DNA of 64,000 nt from Micromonospora sp. CB01531 (lineage in GTDB: Bacteria > Actinomycetota > Actinomycetes > Mycobacteriales > Micromonosporaceae): assembly GCF_001905095.1 (NCBI RefSeq), contig NZ_LWLS01000063.1:62001-126000 (forward strand), given 5' to 3'. Below, piece by piece: positions 33,752-43,242 of this stretch (the first letter of the stretch is position 1; each line of letters begins with the position of its first letter). Under the pieces are notes generated by a model. The model was not told the DNA's origin, made no database searches, and worked only from the letters and a program-made list of their open reading frames with translations. The position numbers and the translations under genes are program-made.

Positions 33752-34134
33752 GGATCAACCTGACCAGCGTGCTCGTCGACGACCAGCGGAAGGCGCTGCG
33801 GTTCTACACCGAGGTGCTGGGGTTCGTGAAGAAGACCGAAATCCCGATGGGCGCGGTCAGCTGGCTCACCGTCGTCTCGCCCGACCAGCCGGACGGCACC
33901 GAGCTGGTGCTCGAGCCGGACGCCCACCCGGCGGCGAAGCCGTTCAAGGCGGCGCTGGTCGCCGACGGCATCCCGTACACGTCGTTCGCCGTGGACGACG
34001 TGCACAAGGAGTATGACCGGCTGCGGGAGAAGGGCGTCGTCTTCACCCAGGAGCCGACGGCCATGGGCCCGGTGACCACCGCCGTGTTCGACGACACCTG
34101 CGGCAACCTGATCCAGATCGCCTCGCAACAGTAG
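33748..34134 (+). CDS. Glyoxalase/bleomycin-resistance (VOC) family protein
   Basis: 128 residues from GTG in the GTGA overlap with arsR. The VOC beta-alpha-beta modules are seen in LVDDQRKALRFYTEVLGFVK and VDDVHKEYDRLREKGVVFTQ, ending FDDTCGNLIQIASQQ, where the usual metal Glu position is replaced by Gln or nearby residues. Members bind or modify small molecules; many paired with ArsR have unknown substrates. It is the likely target of control by the preceding repressor. Confidence 0.88.
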   Translation: MRINLTSVLVDDQRKALRFYTEVLGFVKKTEIPMGAVSWLTVVSPDQPDGTELVLEPDAHPAAKPFKAALVADGIPYTSFAVDDVHKEYDRLREKGVVFTQEPTAMGPVTTAVFDDTCGNLIQIASQQ

Positions 34135-34144
34135 GCGTCGGGCC

Positions 34145-34172
34145 GCGGGCCGGAGGTGGCTATCCGGCCCGC
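34145..34172. terminator. Hairpin at convergent gene ends
   Basis: GCGGGCCGG (34145-34153) pairs perfectly with CCGGCCCGC (34164-34172), ten-base loop. It lies just past the glyoxalase stop and overlaps the stop codon of the reverse-strand gene (34160-34162), so it can serve both directions. Confidence 0.6.
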
Positions 34173-35320
34173 ACCGCAAGCTGGTCGAGCTGCGGCAACC
34201 CGACGCCGAGTTCCCGCAGCCGGGCGCTCGCCACCTCGACGGCATGCAGCTGGCCGACCGTGTCGGCGACGAACAGCCACTGGCTGTCCGGCGACCAGAC
34301 CATTCCCTGCGGGAGGAACCCAGCATCCACCGCCAGCTCCACCGGGACGTTCCCGCCGGAGCGCAGGTCGAGCAGATGGACCCGGGGCAATGCGCCCGAC
34401 GAGGTCACCCAGATGGCGGCCCTTGTCCCGTCCGGCGAGATCAGCCCACGGCTGACCTCGTTCTCCGGCAGCCGCAGCGGCACCGCACGTCGGGCCCCGG
34501 TGCGCTGCTCGATCAGGACGGCGGCGCAGCGCAGGCGCTCGTCGCACTCCCGGGCCAGCCAGTGTCTCGGGCCGACGGCGAGCACCTCGCCGGTGGTGAT
34601 CCGCCGGACACCGGCGGGGCGCAGCGAGTAGACCCCGCCGGTCGCGCCGACGAGCGGGTACCCGGCACCGTCCGGCTCGGCGAAGCCCTGCATGCTCCGA
34701 GGGAGCACGAGCGCCTGCCCGGTGCGCCGGCCGTCGAAGCGGACCAGGAGCATCCGCCCGGCCTCTTCCTCGCTCACCCACACCGAGGTCGGATCCGGAC
34801 CGGGCAGCGCCGCGCCACTGCGGCTGAACTCGTCTTTCGCTTCGGCCGCGGGTCCCCCGTCCGGCACCACGTAGCCGGGCACCGCGTCCAACGGCCGGAC
34901 GACCACCCGGTCGGGGCCGACCAGGAAGTTGACCGGGCCGGTGCTGCGCAGCATCGGCACGGGGGTGGTGGTCACCCGGCCGCGGGCGAACTCGACGCGG
35001 ACCACCGATTCCGGCCCCCGTCCGTACAGCTGCCAGCCGGCGTCGATCCCGAGCAGGGGGTGGCCGAGCTCGGTGACCGCTGGGGCGGCCGGCCTGGGGG
35101 TGGCCCCGCTCGGCGATGCGGCGGCGCTGGTCGCGGACGGTGACGGGGTCGCCGGTGGCCGATCCGCCCGGCTGTCGGCGCCGGTGCGCGCATAGACGGC
35201 CAGCCCGACGCCGGCGACGAGCACCAGCGGCAGCCACTTCCGCCAGGGGCGCCGGGGGCGGTCGTCGCGGACCGGCCCGCCGATCTCGATGATGTCACCC
35301 GGGGGGTCGTTGGCCGTCAC
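34160..35320 (-). CDS. Membrane-anchored beta-propeller-like protein
   Basis: 386 residues from GTG 35320 ([15 protein letters not shown]). One transmembrane helix at about residues 30-45 ([16 protein letters not shown]) is followed by a Thr/Ser/Pro linker and about 300 residues of repeating beta-strand pattern. Blades are suggested by [40 protein letters not shown] and [20 protein letters not shown], which recall WD40/TolB-like propellers. It is probably an extracytoplasmic binding or scaffold protein. No enzyme motif is seen. Confidence 0.65.
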   Translation of the reverse strand: MTANDPPGDIIEIGGPVRDDRPRRPWRKWLPLVLVAGVGLAVYARTGADSRADRPPATPSPSATSAAASPSGATPRPAAPAVTELGHPLLGIDAGWQLYGRGPESVVRVEFARGRVTTTPVPMLRSTGPVNFLVGPDRVVVRPLDAVPGYVVPDGGPAAEAKDEFSRSGAALPGPDPTSVWVSEEEAGRMLLVRFDGRRTGQALVLPRSMQGFAEPDGAGYPLVGATGGVYSLRPAGVRRITTGEVLAVGPRHWLARECDERLRCAAVLIEQRTGARRAVPLRLPENEVSRGLISPDGTRAAIWVTSSGALPRVHLLDLRSGGNVPVELAVDAGFLPQGMVWSPDSQWLFVADTVGQLHAVEVASARLRELGVGLPQLDQLAVRAG

Positions 35321-35406
35321 CCTGCCATCATCTCCCGCGGCGTCGCCTGGCGCTGACCCCCGGCCCACGGTTGGCCGCCCGTCCACGCCGTGTGAGGATG
35401 CGGCGC

Positions 35407-36458
35407 ATGCGTGCGGTGATCTTCGACGAGTTCGGTGTCCGACCCGAGGTCCGCGACGTCCCGGATCCGGTGCCGCCGCCCGGTGGCGCGGTGATCCGGG
35501 TCGAGGCGACCGGGCTGTGCCGCAGCGACTGGCACGGGTGGCAGGGGCATGATCCCGACATCCGCCTGCCCCACGTCCCAGGCCACGAGTACGCCGGGGT
35601 CGTCACGGCGGTCGGCGCCGGCGTACCCGGCTGGCGACCCGGCGACCGGGTCACCGTGCCCTTCGTCTGCGCGTGCGGGCAGTGCCCGGCCTGCCTCGCC
35701 GGGGACCAGCAGGTGTGCGAGCGGCAGACGCAGCCCGGCTTCACCCACTGGGGCTCGTTTGCCGAGTACGTGGCGGTGCGGAACGCCGATACGTCAACCT
35801 GGTCCGGCTCCCCGACGAGCTGGGCTACCCGGCTGCGGCGGCCCTCGGCTGCCGGTTCGCCACGGCGTTCCGGGCGGTGGTCGGCCAGGGGCGAGTCGCC
35901 GCGGGCGAGTGGGTGGCGGTGCACGGCTGCGGCGGCGTGGGACTGTCCGCGGTGATGATCGCGGCGGCGTGCGGTGCGCAGGTGGTGGCCGTCGACATCG
36001 CCCCCGGCGCGCTGGAACTCGCCCGACGCTGCGGTGCCACCGTCTGTCTGGACGCGCGTGCCCTCGCCGGCCCCGGTGCGGTGGCCGCGGCCGTTCGCGA
36101 CGCGACCGACGGCGGGGCCCACCTGTCGCTCGACACCCTGGGCAGCCACGCCACCTGCGCCGCCTCGATCGAGAGCCTGCGGCGGCGCGGACGGCACGTG
36201 CAGGTGGGGCTCCTCCCCGCCGCCCAGGGCCGCCCGGCCCTGCCGATGGACCTCGTGATCGCGTACGAGCTGGAGCTGCGCGGCAGTCACGGCATGGCCG
36301 CGCACGCCTACCCGGAGCTGCTCCGGCTGGTCACCGCGGGCGTGCTGCGCCCCGCCGAGCTGGTCACCCGCACCATCGACCTCGCCGAGGTGCCGGACGC
36401 GTTGGCCGCCATGGACGGTCCCGCGCCGGGCGGAATGTGCCTCATCCGACCGGCGTGA
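35407..36458 (+). pseudogene. Zinc-dependent alcohol dehydrogenase, frameshifted
   Basis: The N-terminal half ([20 protein letters not shown]) has the MDR catalytic zinc ligands in [10 protein letters not shown] and [12 protein letters not shown], and a structural zinc lobe [17 protein letters not shown]. It reads in one frame to about 35790 (EYVAVRNAD). The rest ([20 protein letters not shown], then [20 protein letters not shown]ossmann motif) continues in another frame to 36458. The total of 1052 bases is not a multiple of three; one base missing, or two extra, near GCCGATACGTC restores a 350-residue enzyme. A natural frameshift and a base-calling error cannot be told apart here. Confidence 0.82.
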
Positions 36459-36512
36459 GTGGGCGGGCCGCAGGCGGTGGCACACCGGTGGGTGCCGCCG
36501 CGCCGGATCCGC

Positions 36513-37499
36513 TCAACCGGCTCGGGTGCCCGCCGCCGCGGCGGGCCCGGCGTCCGCCGGGTCCGCGACGGGCCGACGGGCCGGCGAATGACCGACCTCG
36601 GCGGCGGGCGGTGCCTCCGGCGCCCGTGGCGGCCACCGGGTCAGGCCGACGCCGAGCAGGACGACGACCATGCCGACGGTCATCCGGATGGTGACCGGCT
36701 CGTCGAGCAGGAGCGCGCCCAACGTCACCGAGACGACCGGCAGCAGATAGCCGACGCTGGCGGCGTTGGTGGCGCCCTCGTGAGTGATGATCTTGTAGGT
36801 GAGGTGAAAGGTGACCGCCGTGCAGCCGAGGGCGAGGACGACGAGGGCGCCGACCGACGCCATGGTCACCCGCGGCGCGTCGAGGCCACCGACGGGCAGG
36901 AACAGCGCGCTCCAGCCGGTCGCGGCGAGCAGTTGGGCGCTGGACAGCACGATCGTCGGTACGCCTCGGCCGACCAGGGTCCGTCCCAGGTAGGCGAAGG
37001 CGGCGGCGTAGCTGACGGCCGCGCCGAGGATGGCCAGGGCGTTCCAGCTGACCAGACCCCCGTGGCGCCACGGAGCGAAGATGGTCACGACTCCGGCGAA
37101 GCCGAGCAGGAGACCGCCGAGGCGGATCGGGCGCAGGTCGCGCTCCGCGCCGATCGCGAGGCCCAGCAGCAGAGACCAGAGCGGTGTGGTGGCGTTCAGC
37201 ACCCCCGCGGTCCCCGAGTCGACGGTCCGCTGACCGAGGCTGAACAGCGCGAACGGCAGGGCGTTGCAGAGGAACGCCGCTACGGCCAGGTGCCGCCAGA
37301 TCGACGGGTCCGTGGGCAGGCGATGGCCGGCCAGCCGGCACGCCAGCAGGAGTGCCGCGGCGCCCAGGGCGCACCGGACGAAGGTCACCTGGGCTGGGGT
37401 GAACCCGTCCAGGGCCACGGTGATCCACAGGAAGGTGGAGCCCCACAACAGGGCCAGTACGCCCATCCGGAGCAGGTTCCGTGCGCCGCCGCTGATCAT
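36513..37499 (-). CDS. EamA/DMT-family exporter
   Basis: 328 residues from ATG 37499 (MISGGARNLLRMGVLALLWG). Ten transmembrane helices in two EamA repeats are visible, each with the usual WG...F or G...G pattern (LLWGSTFLWITVALDGFTPA, and LGAAVSYAAAFAYLGRTLVG in the second half). A 40-residue Pro/Ala tail follows the last helix. Such proteins export small metabolites or amino acids. It diverges from the LysR gene with 105 bases between, so that regulator is its likely controller. Confidence 0.88.
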   Translation of the reverse strand: MISGGARNLLRMGVLALLWGSTFLWITVALDGFTPAQVTFVRCALGAAALLLACRLAGHRLPTDPSIWRHLAVAAFLCNALPFALFSLGQRTVDSGTAGVLNATTPLWSLLLGLAIGAERDLRPIRLGGLLLGFAGVVTIFAPWRHGGLVSWNALAILGAAVSYAAAFAYLGRTLVGRGVPTIVLSSAQLLAATGWSALFLPVGGLDAPRVTMASVGALVVLALGCTAVTFHLTYKIITHEGATNAASVGYLLPVVSVTLGALLLDEPVTIRMTVGMVVVLLGVGLTRWPPRAPEAPPAAEVGHSPARRPVADPADAGPAAAAGTRAG

Positions 37500-37604
37500 G
37501 GCTCTCCCGTCGAGGCGTGTTGTCGCGTCGTGCCGGCTCCACGGTGCCCCGACCGGATCTGCAGGACAAGTGAACGTTTCTACCTGACCGTTAAGCTCTG
37601 CTAC

Positions 37605-38501
37605 ATGCTTGACGTGCGTCGCCTCCAGGTCCTCCGCGCGGTCGTGACCAGCGGCTCGGTCACCGCGGCCGCGACCCATCTCGGTTACACCCCGTCGGCG
37701 GTCAGCCAGCAGATCGCCGCGCTGGAGCGGCAGACCGGGGTCCGGCTGCTGGAGCGGATCGGCCGGGGCGTCCGCCCCACCGCGGCAGGCCGGCTGCTCA
37801 CCGAGCATGCCGGCATCATCGGCCGGAGCATCGCCGACGCGGAGACCGCGCTGGCCGAGCTCCGGGCCGGCCGCACCGGGCTGCTGACGGTGCGCTACTT
37901 CGCCACCGCCGGAGCCGCCCTGATCCCGCCCGCGCTGGCCCGGTTCCGCCAGCAGCATCCGGACGTACGCGTCGAGTTGAAGCTGATCGACCCGGACGAC
38001 CCGCTGCCGGAGGTGGCGCAGGGCCACGCGGACCTGGCCATCCTCGTCCGCACGGGCCCGCCGGTCCGCGACGGCGTCCACCTCGTCCACCTGCTCGACG
38101 ATCCGTACCTGGCCGTCCTGCCCCGCCATCACCGCCTCGCCGCGAAGGAGGCGGTCGACCTGGCCGATCTCGCCGCGGAGCCCTGGGTCAGCAGCGAGCC
38201 GGCCGGGCCGTGCCGGGAGGTGGTGCTGGCCGCCTGCGCGGCGGCGGGTTTCCATCCGCGGACCGCGGTGGAGTGCGACGACTACCCCACCGCGCAAGGT
38301 TTCGTCGCCGCCGGGCTCGGCGTCAGCGTGATCCCGCGGACCGCCCTCGACAGCCGCCACCCTGAGGTGGCCGTACGGGAGATCCGGAACCCGCGGCCGG
38401 TCCGGCGGATCCACGCGGCGGTCCGGGAGACCTCGCTGGAGCAGCCGGCGCTGCGCGCCCTGCTCACCGCGCTGCGCGGCGCGGCATGCGGGCGCGACTG
38501 A
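37605..38501 (+). CDS. LysR-family transcriptional regulator
   Basis: 298 residues. The N-terminal helix-turn-helix reads VLRAVVTSGSVTAAATHLGY and TPSAVSQQIAALERQTGVRL, followed by a periplasmic-binding-like effector domain (RAGRTGLLTVRYFATAGAAL onward). The ATG has no ribosome site; TTAAGCT ends about eight bases upstream and may be a -10 element for a leaderless message. It diverges from the EamA exporter, the classic LysR arrangement. The inducer is not known. Confidence 0.9.
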   Translation: MLDVRRLQVLRAVVTSGSVTAAATHLGYTPSAVSQQIAALERQTGVRLLERIGRGVRPTAAGRLLTEHAGIIGRSIADAETALAELRAGRTGLLTVRYFATAGAALIPPALARFRQQHPDVRVELKLIDPDDPLPEVAQGHADLAILVRTGPPVRDGVHLVHLLDDPYLAVLPRHHRLAAKEAVDLADLAAEPWVSSEPAGPCREVVLAACAAAGFHPRTAVECDDYPTAQGFVAAGLGVSVIPRTALDSRHPEVAVREIRNPRPVRRIHAAVRETSLEQPALRALLTALRGAACGRD

Positions 38502-38541
38502 CCGCGGCGGCAGACCCAGCCGCCGCCACCGACCCGGCGGT

Positions 38542-40305
38542 TCACGTCGGGTCGCCGCCGCCCGAGATGGCGTCTGCCTGCTCGGGCGGCGGAGGTTCGT
38601 CCTCACCGTCCCGCCGCCGGCGGCGTTCCCGCCTGCGCCCGAGCAGCGCCGCGACGAGCAGCGACCCGGCGGCGGTCGCGCGTCCCCAGCGGCGCAGGGC
38701 CACCCGGAGCGCCCGGGCCGGCGGCGGGGGCGGCCCCGGTACCACGACCCGGTCCACGCCCGGGTAGGCCAGCCGCGCGGTCTCGACCGCCTCCTCCTCC
38801 GACGTGACGGCCCGGTTGTTGGTGAGGGTCAGCTGTCCGGCCTCGTTCCGGTAGCGCCACCGCCACACCTCACCCTGCGGCCACAGCTCGATCCGCTCCC
38901 CCGGGCGGTGGCGGACGGGTACCTCGGGTTCGTCCTCGCCGGTCGGGCGCCGCGGCGCGGGGCGGGCCCCACGGCGCAGGTCGGCCCGGGTGAGTTCCCC
39001 GAGGGAGGCGGCCTCGCCCCGGCACAGCGCCCGCGCGATGAGGAACGCGAGCACGCCGGTCACGATCGGCAGGACCAGCACCAGGACGCGGAACAGCGCC
39101 AACAGGTCGTAGACCGGGACCCGGAGCAGCCGGGCGAGGATGTCGTCGCCCGCGGCCACCACGAGGACCACGTAGAAGGTCAGTGCGCCCACGCCGATGC
39201 CGACCCGGACCGGATGGTTCCGGGGCCGGTCGAGCAGCTGATGCGGGCGGCGGTCGCGGGTGCACCATCGTTCGATGAACGGCCACAGGTAGAGGGCGAC
39301 GAAGCTCAGCCCGCCGAGCACGACGCCGGGGAAGAACGGGGCCGGCACCAGGTACCCGCCGATCCGGAACTCCCATGGCGGGAACAGGCGCAGCGCGCCG
39401 TCGCCCCAGGCGACATACCAGTCCGGCTGCGCCGGCGAGCTGGACTCGGCCGGCGCGAAGGGACCGTACAGCCAGACCGGGTTGATCTGGACCAGCCCGC
39501 CGAGGGCGAACAACACCGCCAGCACCCAGGCGAAGAGGGCGAGCGTGCGCAGGGTGTAACCCGGCCAGAACCGGGAGCCGACCACGTTGTGCTCGGTTCG
39601 CCCCGGGCCCGGGAACTGGCTGTGCTTCTGCCGCACCAGGATGCCCAGATGCAGCGAGATGAGGGCGACGAGGATCGCCGGTACGAGCAGCACGTGGGTG
39701 ATGAATATCCGCGGGATCATCTCGTCGGAGGGGAACTCGCCGCCGAGGGCCAGCGCGGCCAGCCAGGTCCCCACCAGCGGGATGGACTCCACCACCGAGG
39801 TGATGATCCGCAGACCCAACCCGGACAGGAGATCGTCGGGCATCGAGTAGCCGGTGAAGCCGTTGGCCAGGGCGAGGGCGAGCATGGTCACGCCGATCAG
39901 CCAGTTGAGCTCGCGCGGCTTGCGGAAGGCCCCGGTGAAGTAGATCCGGGACAGGTGCAGCACGATCGCCGCGACGAAGGCCAACGCCGCCCAGTGGTGG
40001 GTCTGCCGGATCAGCAGTCCGGCCCGGACGTCCCAGCTCAGCCGCACCGTCGAGGCGTACGCGGCGGAGGTGGTGGCGCCGTCCAGCGGGGCGTAGGAGC
40101 CCTGGTAGACCCGGTCGGCGGAGCTGGCGTCGAAGAAGAAGGTGAGATAGACGCCGGTGAGGATCAGCGCGATGAACGAGTAGAGTGCGATCTCCCCGAG
40201 CATGAACGACCAGTGGTCGGGGAAGATCTTCGCCAGCGCCCGGCGGGTGATCGGGGAGAGCCGGAGCCGGTCGTCCAGCGCCCGGGCCAGCGGACCCATG
40301 ATCAT
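38542..40305 (-). CDS. qcrB: Cytochrome bc complex cytochrome b subunit, with C-terminal extension
   Basis: 587 residues. Eight or nine helices are seen. Haem ligands appear in THHWAALAFVAAIVLHLSRI (His103/104 and His117) and again in ITHVLLVPAILVALISLHLG. The quinol-site motif is PDWYVAWGDGA. After the last helices, residues 471-524 (RIELWPQGEVWRWRYRNEAG through VDRVVVPG) form a small soluble domain resembling DUF1508/YegP, which I do not know from other QcrB proteins. It ends in another hydrophobic stretch and a very basic tail. It is the last gene of the respiratory operon, ATGA-coupled to qcrA. Confidence 0.92.
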   Translation of the reverse strand: MIMGPLARALDDRLRLSPITRRALAKIFPDHWSFMLGEIALYSFIALILTGVYLTFFFDASSADRVYQGSYAPLDGATTSAAYASTVRLSWDVRAGLLIRQTHHWAALAFVAAIVLHLSRIYFTGAFRKPRELNWLIGVTMLALALANGFTGYSMPDDLLSGLGLRIITSVVESIPLVGTWLAALALGGEFPSDEMIPRIFITHVLLVPAILVALISLHLGILVRQKHSQFPGPGRTEHNVVGSRFWPGYTLRTLALFAWVLAVLFALGGLVQINPVWLYGPFAPAESSSPAQPDWYVAWGDGALRLFPPWEFRIGGYLVPAPFFPGVVLGGLSFVALYLWPFIERWCTRDRRPHQLLDRPRNHPVRVGIGVGALTFYVVLVVAAGDDILARLLRVPVYDLLALFRVLVLVLPIVTGVLAFLIARALCRGEAASLGELTRADLRRGARPAPRRPTGEDEPEVPVRHRPGERIELWPQGEVWRWRYRNEAGQLTLTNNRAVTSEEEAVETARLAYPGVDRVVVPGPPPPPARALRVALRRWGRATAAGSLLVAALLGRRRERRRRRDGEDEPPPPEQADAISGGGDPT

Positions 40306-41165
40306 GGTCGGCTCCAGAATCCGGCGCCGGGCGGCGCGGTGAAGTCGCCGGTGGCCCGCAGGAAGCCGTCCGGGCCAACCTCGATCGGCAACCCCGGCAG
40401 GGGCCGTGCCGCGGGGCCGGCGATCGGCCGGGCGCCGGCCAGCAGGTCGAAAGAGGACTGGTGGCAGGGGCAGAGCACGCGGCCGGCGCCCTTGAGGTAG
40501 AGCCGCACCGGGCAGCCGGCGTGGGTGCAGAGCAGCGACCAGACGACCAGGCCGCCCAGGTGCCCGCCGGCGGGCTGGCGGATGAAGCGCTCCGGGTTGA
40601 GGCGGACCGCGAACGCGGGCGCGTCCCCGACGTCGATACTGCCCTCGGGAAAGACCGCGACCATCGTGTCGGCGGGGACGTCGTCCGGCCGTAACGGTCG
40701 TCCCTGGTCGTCGACCAGCCGGATACCCGGTCCCCACGGGGTGTCCTTCAGCGACCGCGTCGGGCGTTGCCGGTCCCACGGAAGCAGGGAGCGCAGCGGG
40801 AACAGCGCGGCGACGCCGAGGGCGGTCAGCGCGAAGCCGAGCGCCGCGAGCAGCCCCCACCGACGCGTCGGGCTCTCCGGCGCGCGGAACACCGCCGCGG
40901 TCATTGCCTGCTCGGCGGGGGGCGGAACGAAGCCCTCGTGCTCCTCGACATAGCCGCCGACCGGCACCAACCGGCGGGACCAGACCGCGAGCCCCACCGC
41001 CAGGCCGGCGAAGGCGACCGCCAGGCACACCCCTTCCCACTGGGTACCGCCGTTCAACCCGTACGTGACCGCGAAGCCGACCGCCCCGGCGGCGCTCACC
41101 AGGAACGCGACGGCGATCCGGCGGCTCGCGGCCCGCTCGCTCTTCGACGGAGTCTGGCCGCTCAC
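40302..41165 (-). CDS. qcrA: Rieske iron-sulfur subunit of cytochrome bc complex
   Basis: 287 residues from GTG 41165, overlapping qcrC by GTGA. The N-terminal part has three transmembrane helices (about residues 16-36, 44-64, 98-118), as in actinobacterial QcrA. The [2Fe-2S] motifs are CTHAGCPV and CPCHQSSFD near residues 208-235, with the GPAARPLPGLPIEV loop. It passes electrons from quinol to the QcrC haems. An in-frame upstream ATG would add eight residues. Confidence 0.93.
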   Translation of the reverse strand: MSGQTPSKSERAASRRIAVAFLVSAAGAVGFAVTYGLNGGTQWEGVCLAVAFAGLAVGLAVWSRRLVPVGGYVEEHEGFVPPPAEQAMTAAVFRAPESPTRRWGLLAALGFALTALGVAALFPLRSLLPWDRQRPTRSLKDTPWGPGIRLVDDQGRPLRPDDVPADTMVAVFPEGSIDVGDAPAFAVRLNPERFIRQPAGGHLGGLVVWSLLCTHAGCPVRLYLKGAGRVLCPCHQSSFDLLAGARPIAGPAARPLPGLPIEVGPDGFLRATGDFTAPPGAGFWSRP

Positions 41166-41941
41166 TCCCCCGCCCTCCGGCCCAGCCATCGCACGGCGCC
41201 CACCAGCAGGGCGAGCACCACCACCCAGCCGACCAGCCCCTCGGCCAGCGGCCCCAGCCGGCCGATCGGGTTGCCGCCCCGGTCCAGTCGCTCGGAGCGC
41301 AGCCGCTGCACGTAGCTGGTCAGGTCGTTCACCTGCCGGTCGGTGAGCACCTGGCTGGGGAAGGCCGGCATCAGCCCGGGGCCCACCCGGACCGCCTCGG
41401 CGACCTGGGTAGCCGTGGACTCGTAGAGCGGCGGAGCGATCCAGCCGTTGGTGAGGACCGCACCGGAGCCGCCCGCCCCGTGGCAGGGCGCGCAGTTTGC
41501 GGCGAAGAGTGCGCGGCCCGAGACCACGTCGCCGGGCGCGACCCGGGGGATCTGCGGGCCCCCGCCGCCGAAGCTGGCCACGTGGCCGACCAGCGCGGAG
41601 ATGTCGTCGGCGGAGAAGACCGGTGCGCGGCGGGTGGCCTGCGGCACCTCCTGCGAGAGCGGCATCCGCCCGGTGGAGAGTTGGAAGTCCACCGAGGCCG
41701 GTCCGACGCCGATCAGGGACGGGCCCCGCTGCGATCCCTGTCCCTGCGGCCCGTGGCAGCTCGCGCACTGCTCCAGGTAGAGCTGGGTGCCCCGGTCGGC
41801 GGCGGGGGTGGTGGCGGTTGGGGTCGGGGTGGGTGCGGGCGCGAGTGCCACCGGCCCCGCGGCCAGCACCAGGACGGACCCGACCGCGAGGGCCCGGCGG
41901 GGGTGCGGGGTGGGCAGCGTCACCGCTCGTGGTCGCCGCAT
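41162..41941 (-). CDS. qcrC: Dihaem cytochrome c subunit of the bc complex
   Basis: 259 residues. There is an N-terminal signal or anchor helix, then two haem c motifs, CASCH (about residue 59) and CAPCH (about residue 157), with Met ligands expected in TGRMPLSQ and PGLMPAFPSQ. A C-terminal transmembrane helix (LVGWVVVLALLVGAVRW) holds it in the membrane. It is the standard actinobacterial dihaem cyt cc. The neighbouring oxidase genes suggest a bcc-caa3 supercomplex. Covalent haem needs the Ccm system encoded divergently. Confidence 0.93.
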   Translation of the reverse strand: MRRPRAVTLPTPHPRRALAVGSVLVLAAGPVALAPAPTPTPTATTPAADRGTQLYLEQCASCHGPQGQGSQRGPSLIGVGPASVDFQLSTGRMPLSQEVPQATRRAPVFSADDISALVGHVASFGGGGPQIPRVAPGDVVSGRALFAANCAPCHGAGGSGAVLTNGWIAPPLYESTATQVAEAVRVGPGLMPAFPSQVLTDRQVNDLTSYVQRLRSERLDRGGNPIGRLGPLAEGLVGWVVVLALLVGAVRWLGRRAGE

Positions 41942-41944
41942 CGG

Positions 41945-42331
41945 TCAGTCCAGGGTGTAGAGGTACGCGGCGATGTCCTTTGCGTCGATCGCGCTGACGC
42001 CCAGGTTCGGCATGGCGGTGCCCGGTTCGACGGCCTGCGGATCGGTGATCCACCGTTGCAGGTTGTCGGCGTTGTTGGGCAGCTCACCGGCGATGTAGGA
42101 ACGGGCGCCGAAGCGGGTCAGCGGCGGGCCGACCAGCCCACCGGCCTGGTCGATGCCGGGAATGGTGTGGCACGAGCCGCAGCCGTACTGGGCGATGAGC
42201 TTCGCACCCCGGTCGGGTCGGCCGACGCGGGACTCGGGCGGCGGTGGGGGCGGCGCCGAGGCGCAGCCGGTCACGGTGACGACCGGCAGCGCCGCCAGCA
42301 CGGCGCCCAGCATCCAGAGACGACGGCTCAT
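41945..42331 (-). CDS. Monohaem c-type cytochrome lipoprotein
   Basis: 128 residues. Lipobox at VVTVTGC (Cys23), a Pro-rich linker, then GCGSCHTIPG as haem c site and PGTAMPNLG as the likely Met ligand, ending DIAAYLYTLD. It is an outer-face membrane-anchored class I cytochrome c. Together with the haem c domain of CtaC it could connect the bc complex to the oxidase. Coupled to ctaG by ATGA. Confidence 0.9.
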   Translation of the reverse strand: MSRRLWMLGAVLAALPVVTVTGCASAPPPPPPESRVGRPDRGAKLIAQYGCGSCHTIPGIDQAGGLVGPPLTRFGARSYIAGELPNNADNLQRWITDPQAVEPGTAMPNLGVSAIDAKDIAAYLYTLD

Positions 42332-43242
42332 CGCACCATCCCTTCCGTTGCGGCGCCCGTCGCCGCCGGCTTCGGGTGCCGGCCCGGCCGGCCGGCAACC
42401 AGGTGGTCGGGCCGGTCCCGGTCCATCCGCAGTAGCCAGGCGAGGAAGACCGCCAACGCCGCCACCAGCACCGCCACGTCCATCGGCGCCCACATCAGCA
42501 GCCCGGCGAGCTGCTGGTCGGCGACCGGGTCGGGGCCGAGGACGCGCGTCGGGTAGACCGGTTCGGGAGCGAAGGTGAGGACCGCGCCGAGGGCGGACGC
42601 GGGCAGCATGGTGCCGACCAGCAGCAGCAGCGACACCGGAGCGGGCGCACGGTGGCGCACCGGGCCGAGCACCGGCGCCCACAGCAGCCAGGCCGCCGCC
42701 ACCAGGCTCACGTGCTCGGCGGCGTGCAGGACCGGGCGGTCCACGGCGGCGACGTACGGGCCCGGCAGGTGCCAGAACCACAGGACGAGGGTCTGCGCCG
42801 CGGCGGCCAGCAGGGCGTACCTGGCCGGTCGGCGCAGCCGCCGCACCGGGGCCGCGGCCCGCCAGCGGGCCAGCAGCTGGCGCAGCGGCCGGGGCGCGGC
42901 GACGGTCAGCGGCAGCCCGGCCGCGCCCGCCGCGAGCAGCGGGCCAGCCACCAGCAGGAGCAGCATGTGCTGGGCCATGTGGCCGGCGAAGGAGGACTCC
43001 GCCAGCCGGTGCACCGGCCCCTGGTCGGCTGCCAGCACCACCAGCAGCCCACCGCCGAACGCGGCCACCCGCCAGCCCGGCACGACCCGGCCGGGGCCAC
43101 GGCGCGCCCACAGCTCCTGCACGCCCCGGCCGTAGCCGGCGGCGAGCAGGCAGAGCCCCGCGACGACCAGCATGGTCAGCAGGCCGTCGGTCACGTCGCC
43201 CGGGCCGGGCCCGTGGGCCCGGTAGCCGCTCAGCCCTGACAT
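42328..43242 (-). CDS. ctaG: CtaG-type cytochrome c oxidase assembly membrane protein (caa3_CtaG)
   Basis: 304 residues, about seven helices. Marks of the caa3_CtaG family are SSFAGHMAQHMLLLLVAGPL, VLWFWHLPGPYVAAVDRPVL, HAAEHVSLVAAAWLLWAPVL and LLMWAPMDVAVLVAALAVFL, with conserved His and Met that could bind copper. It is needed for caa3 oxidase activity in Bacillus. It overlaps the following gene of the transcript by ATGA and the preceding one by 13 bases. Confidence 0.88.
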   Translation of the reverse strand: MSGLSGYRAHGPGPGDVTDGLLTMLVVAGLCLLAAGYGRGVQELWARRGPGRVVPGWRVAAFGGGLLVVLAADQGPVHRLAESSFAGHMAQHMLLLLVAGPLLAAGAAGLPLTVAAPRPLRQLLARWRAAAPVRRLRRPARYALLAAAAQTLVLWFWHLPGPYVAAVDRPVLHAAEHVSLVAAAWLLWAPVLGPVRHRAPAPVSLLLLVGTMLPASALGAVLTFAPEPVYPTRVLGPDPVADQQLAGLLMWAPMDVAVLVAALAVFLAWLLRMDRDRPDHLVAGRPGRHPKPAATGAATEGMVR

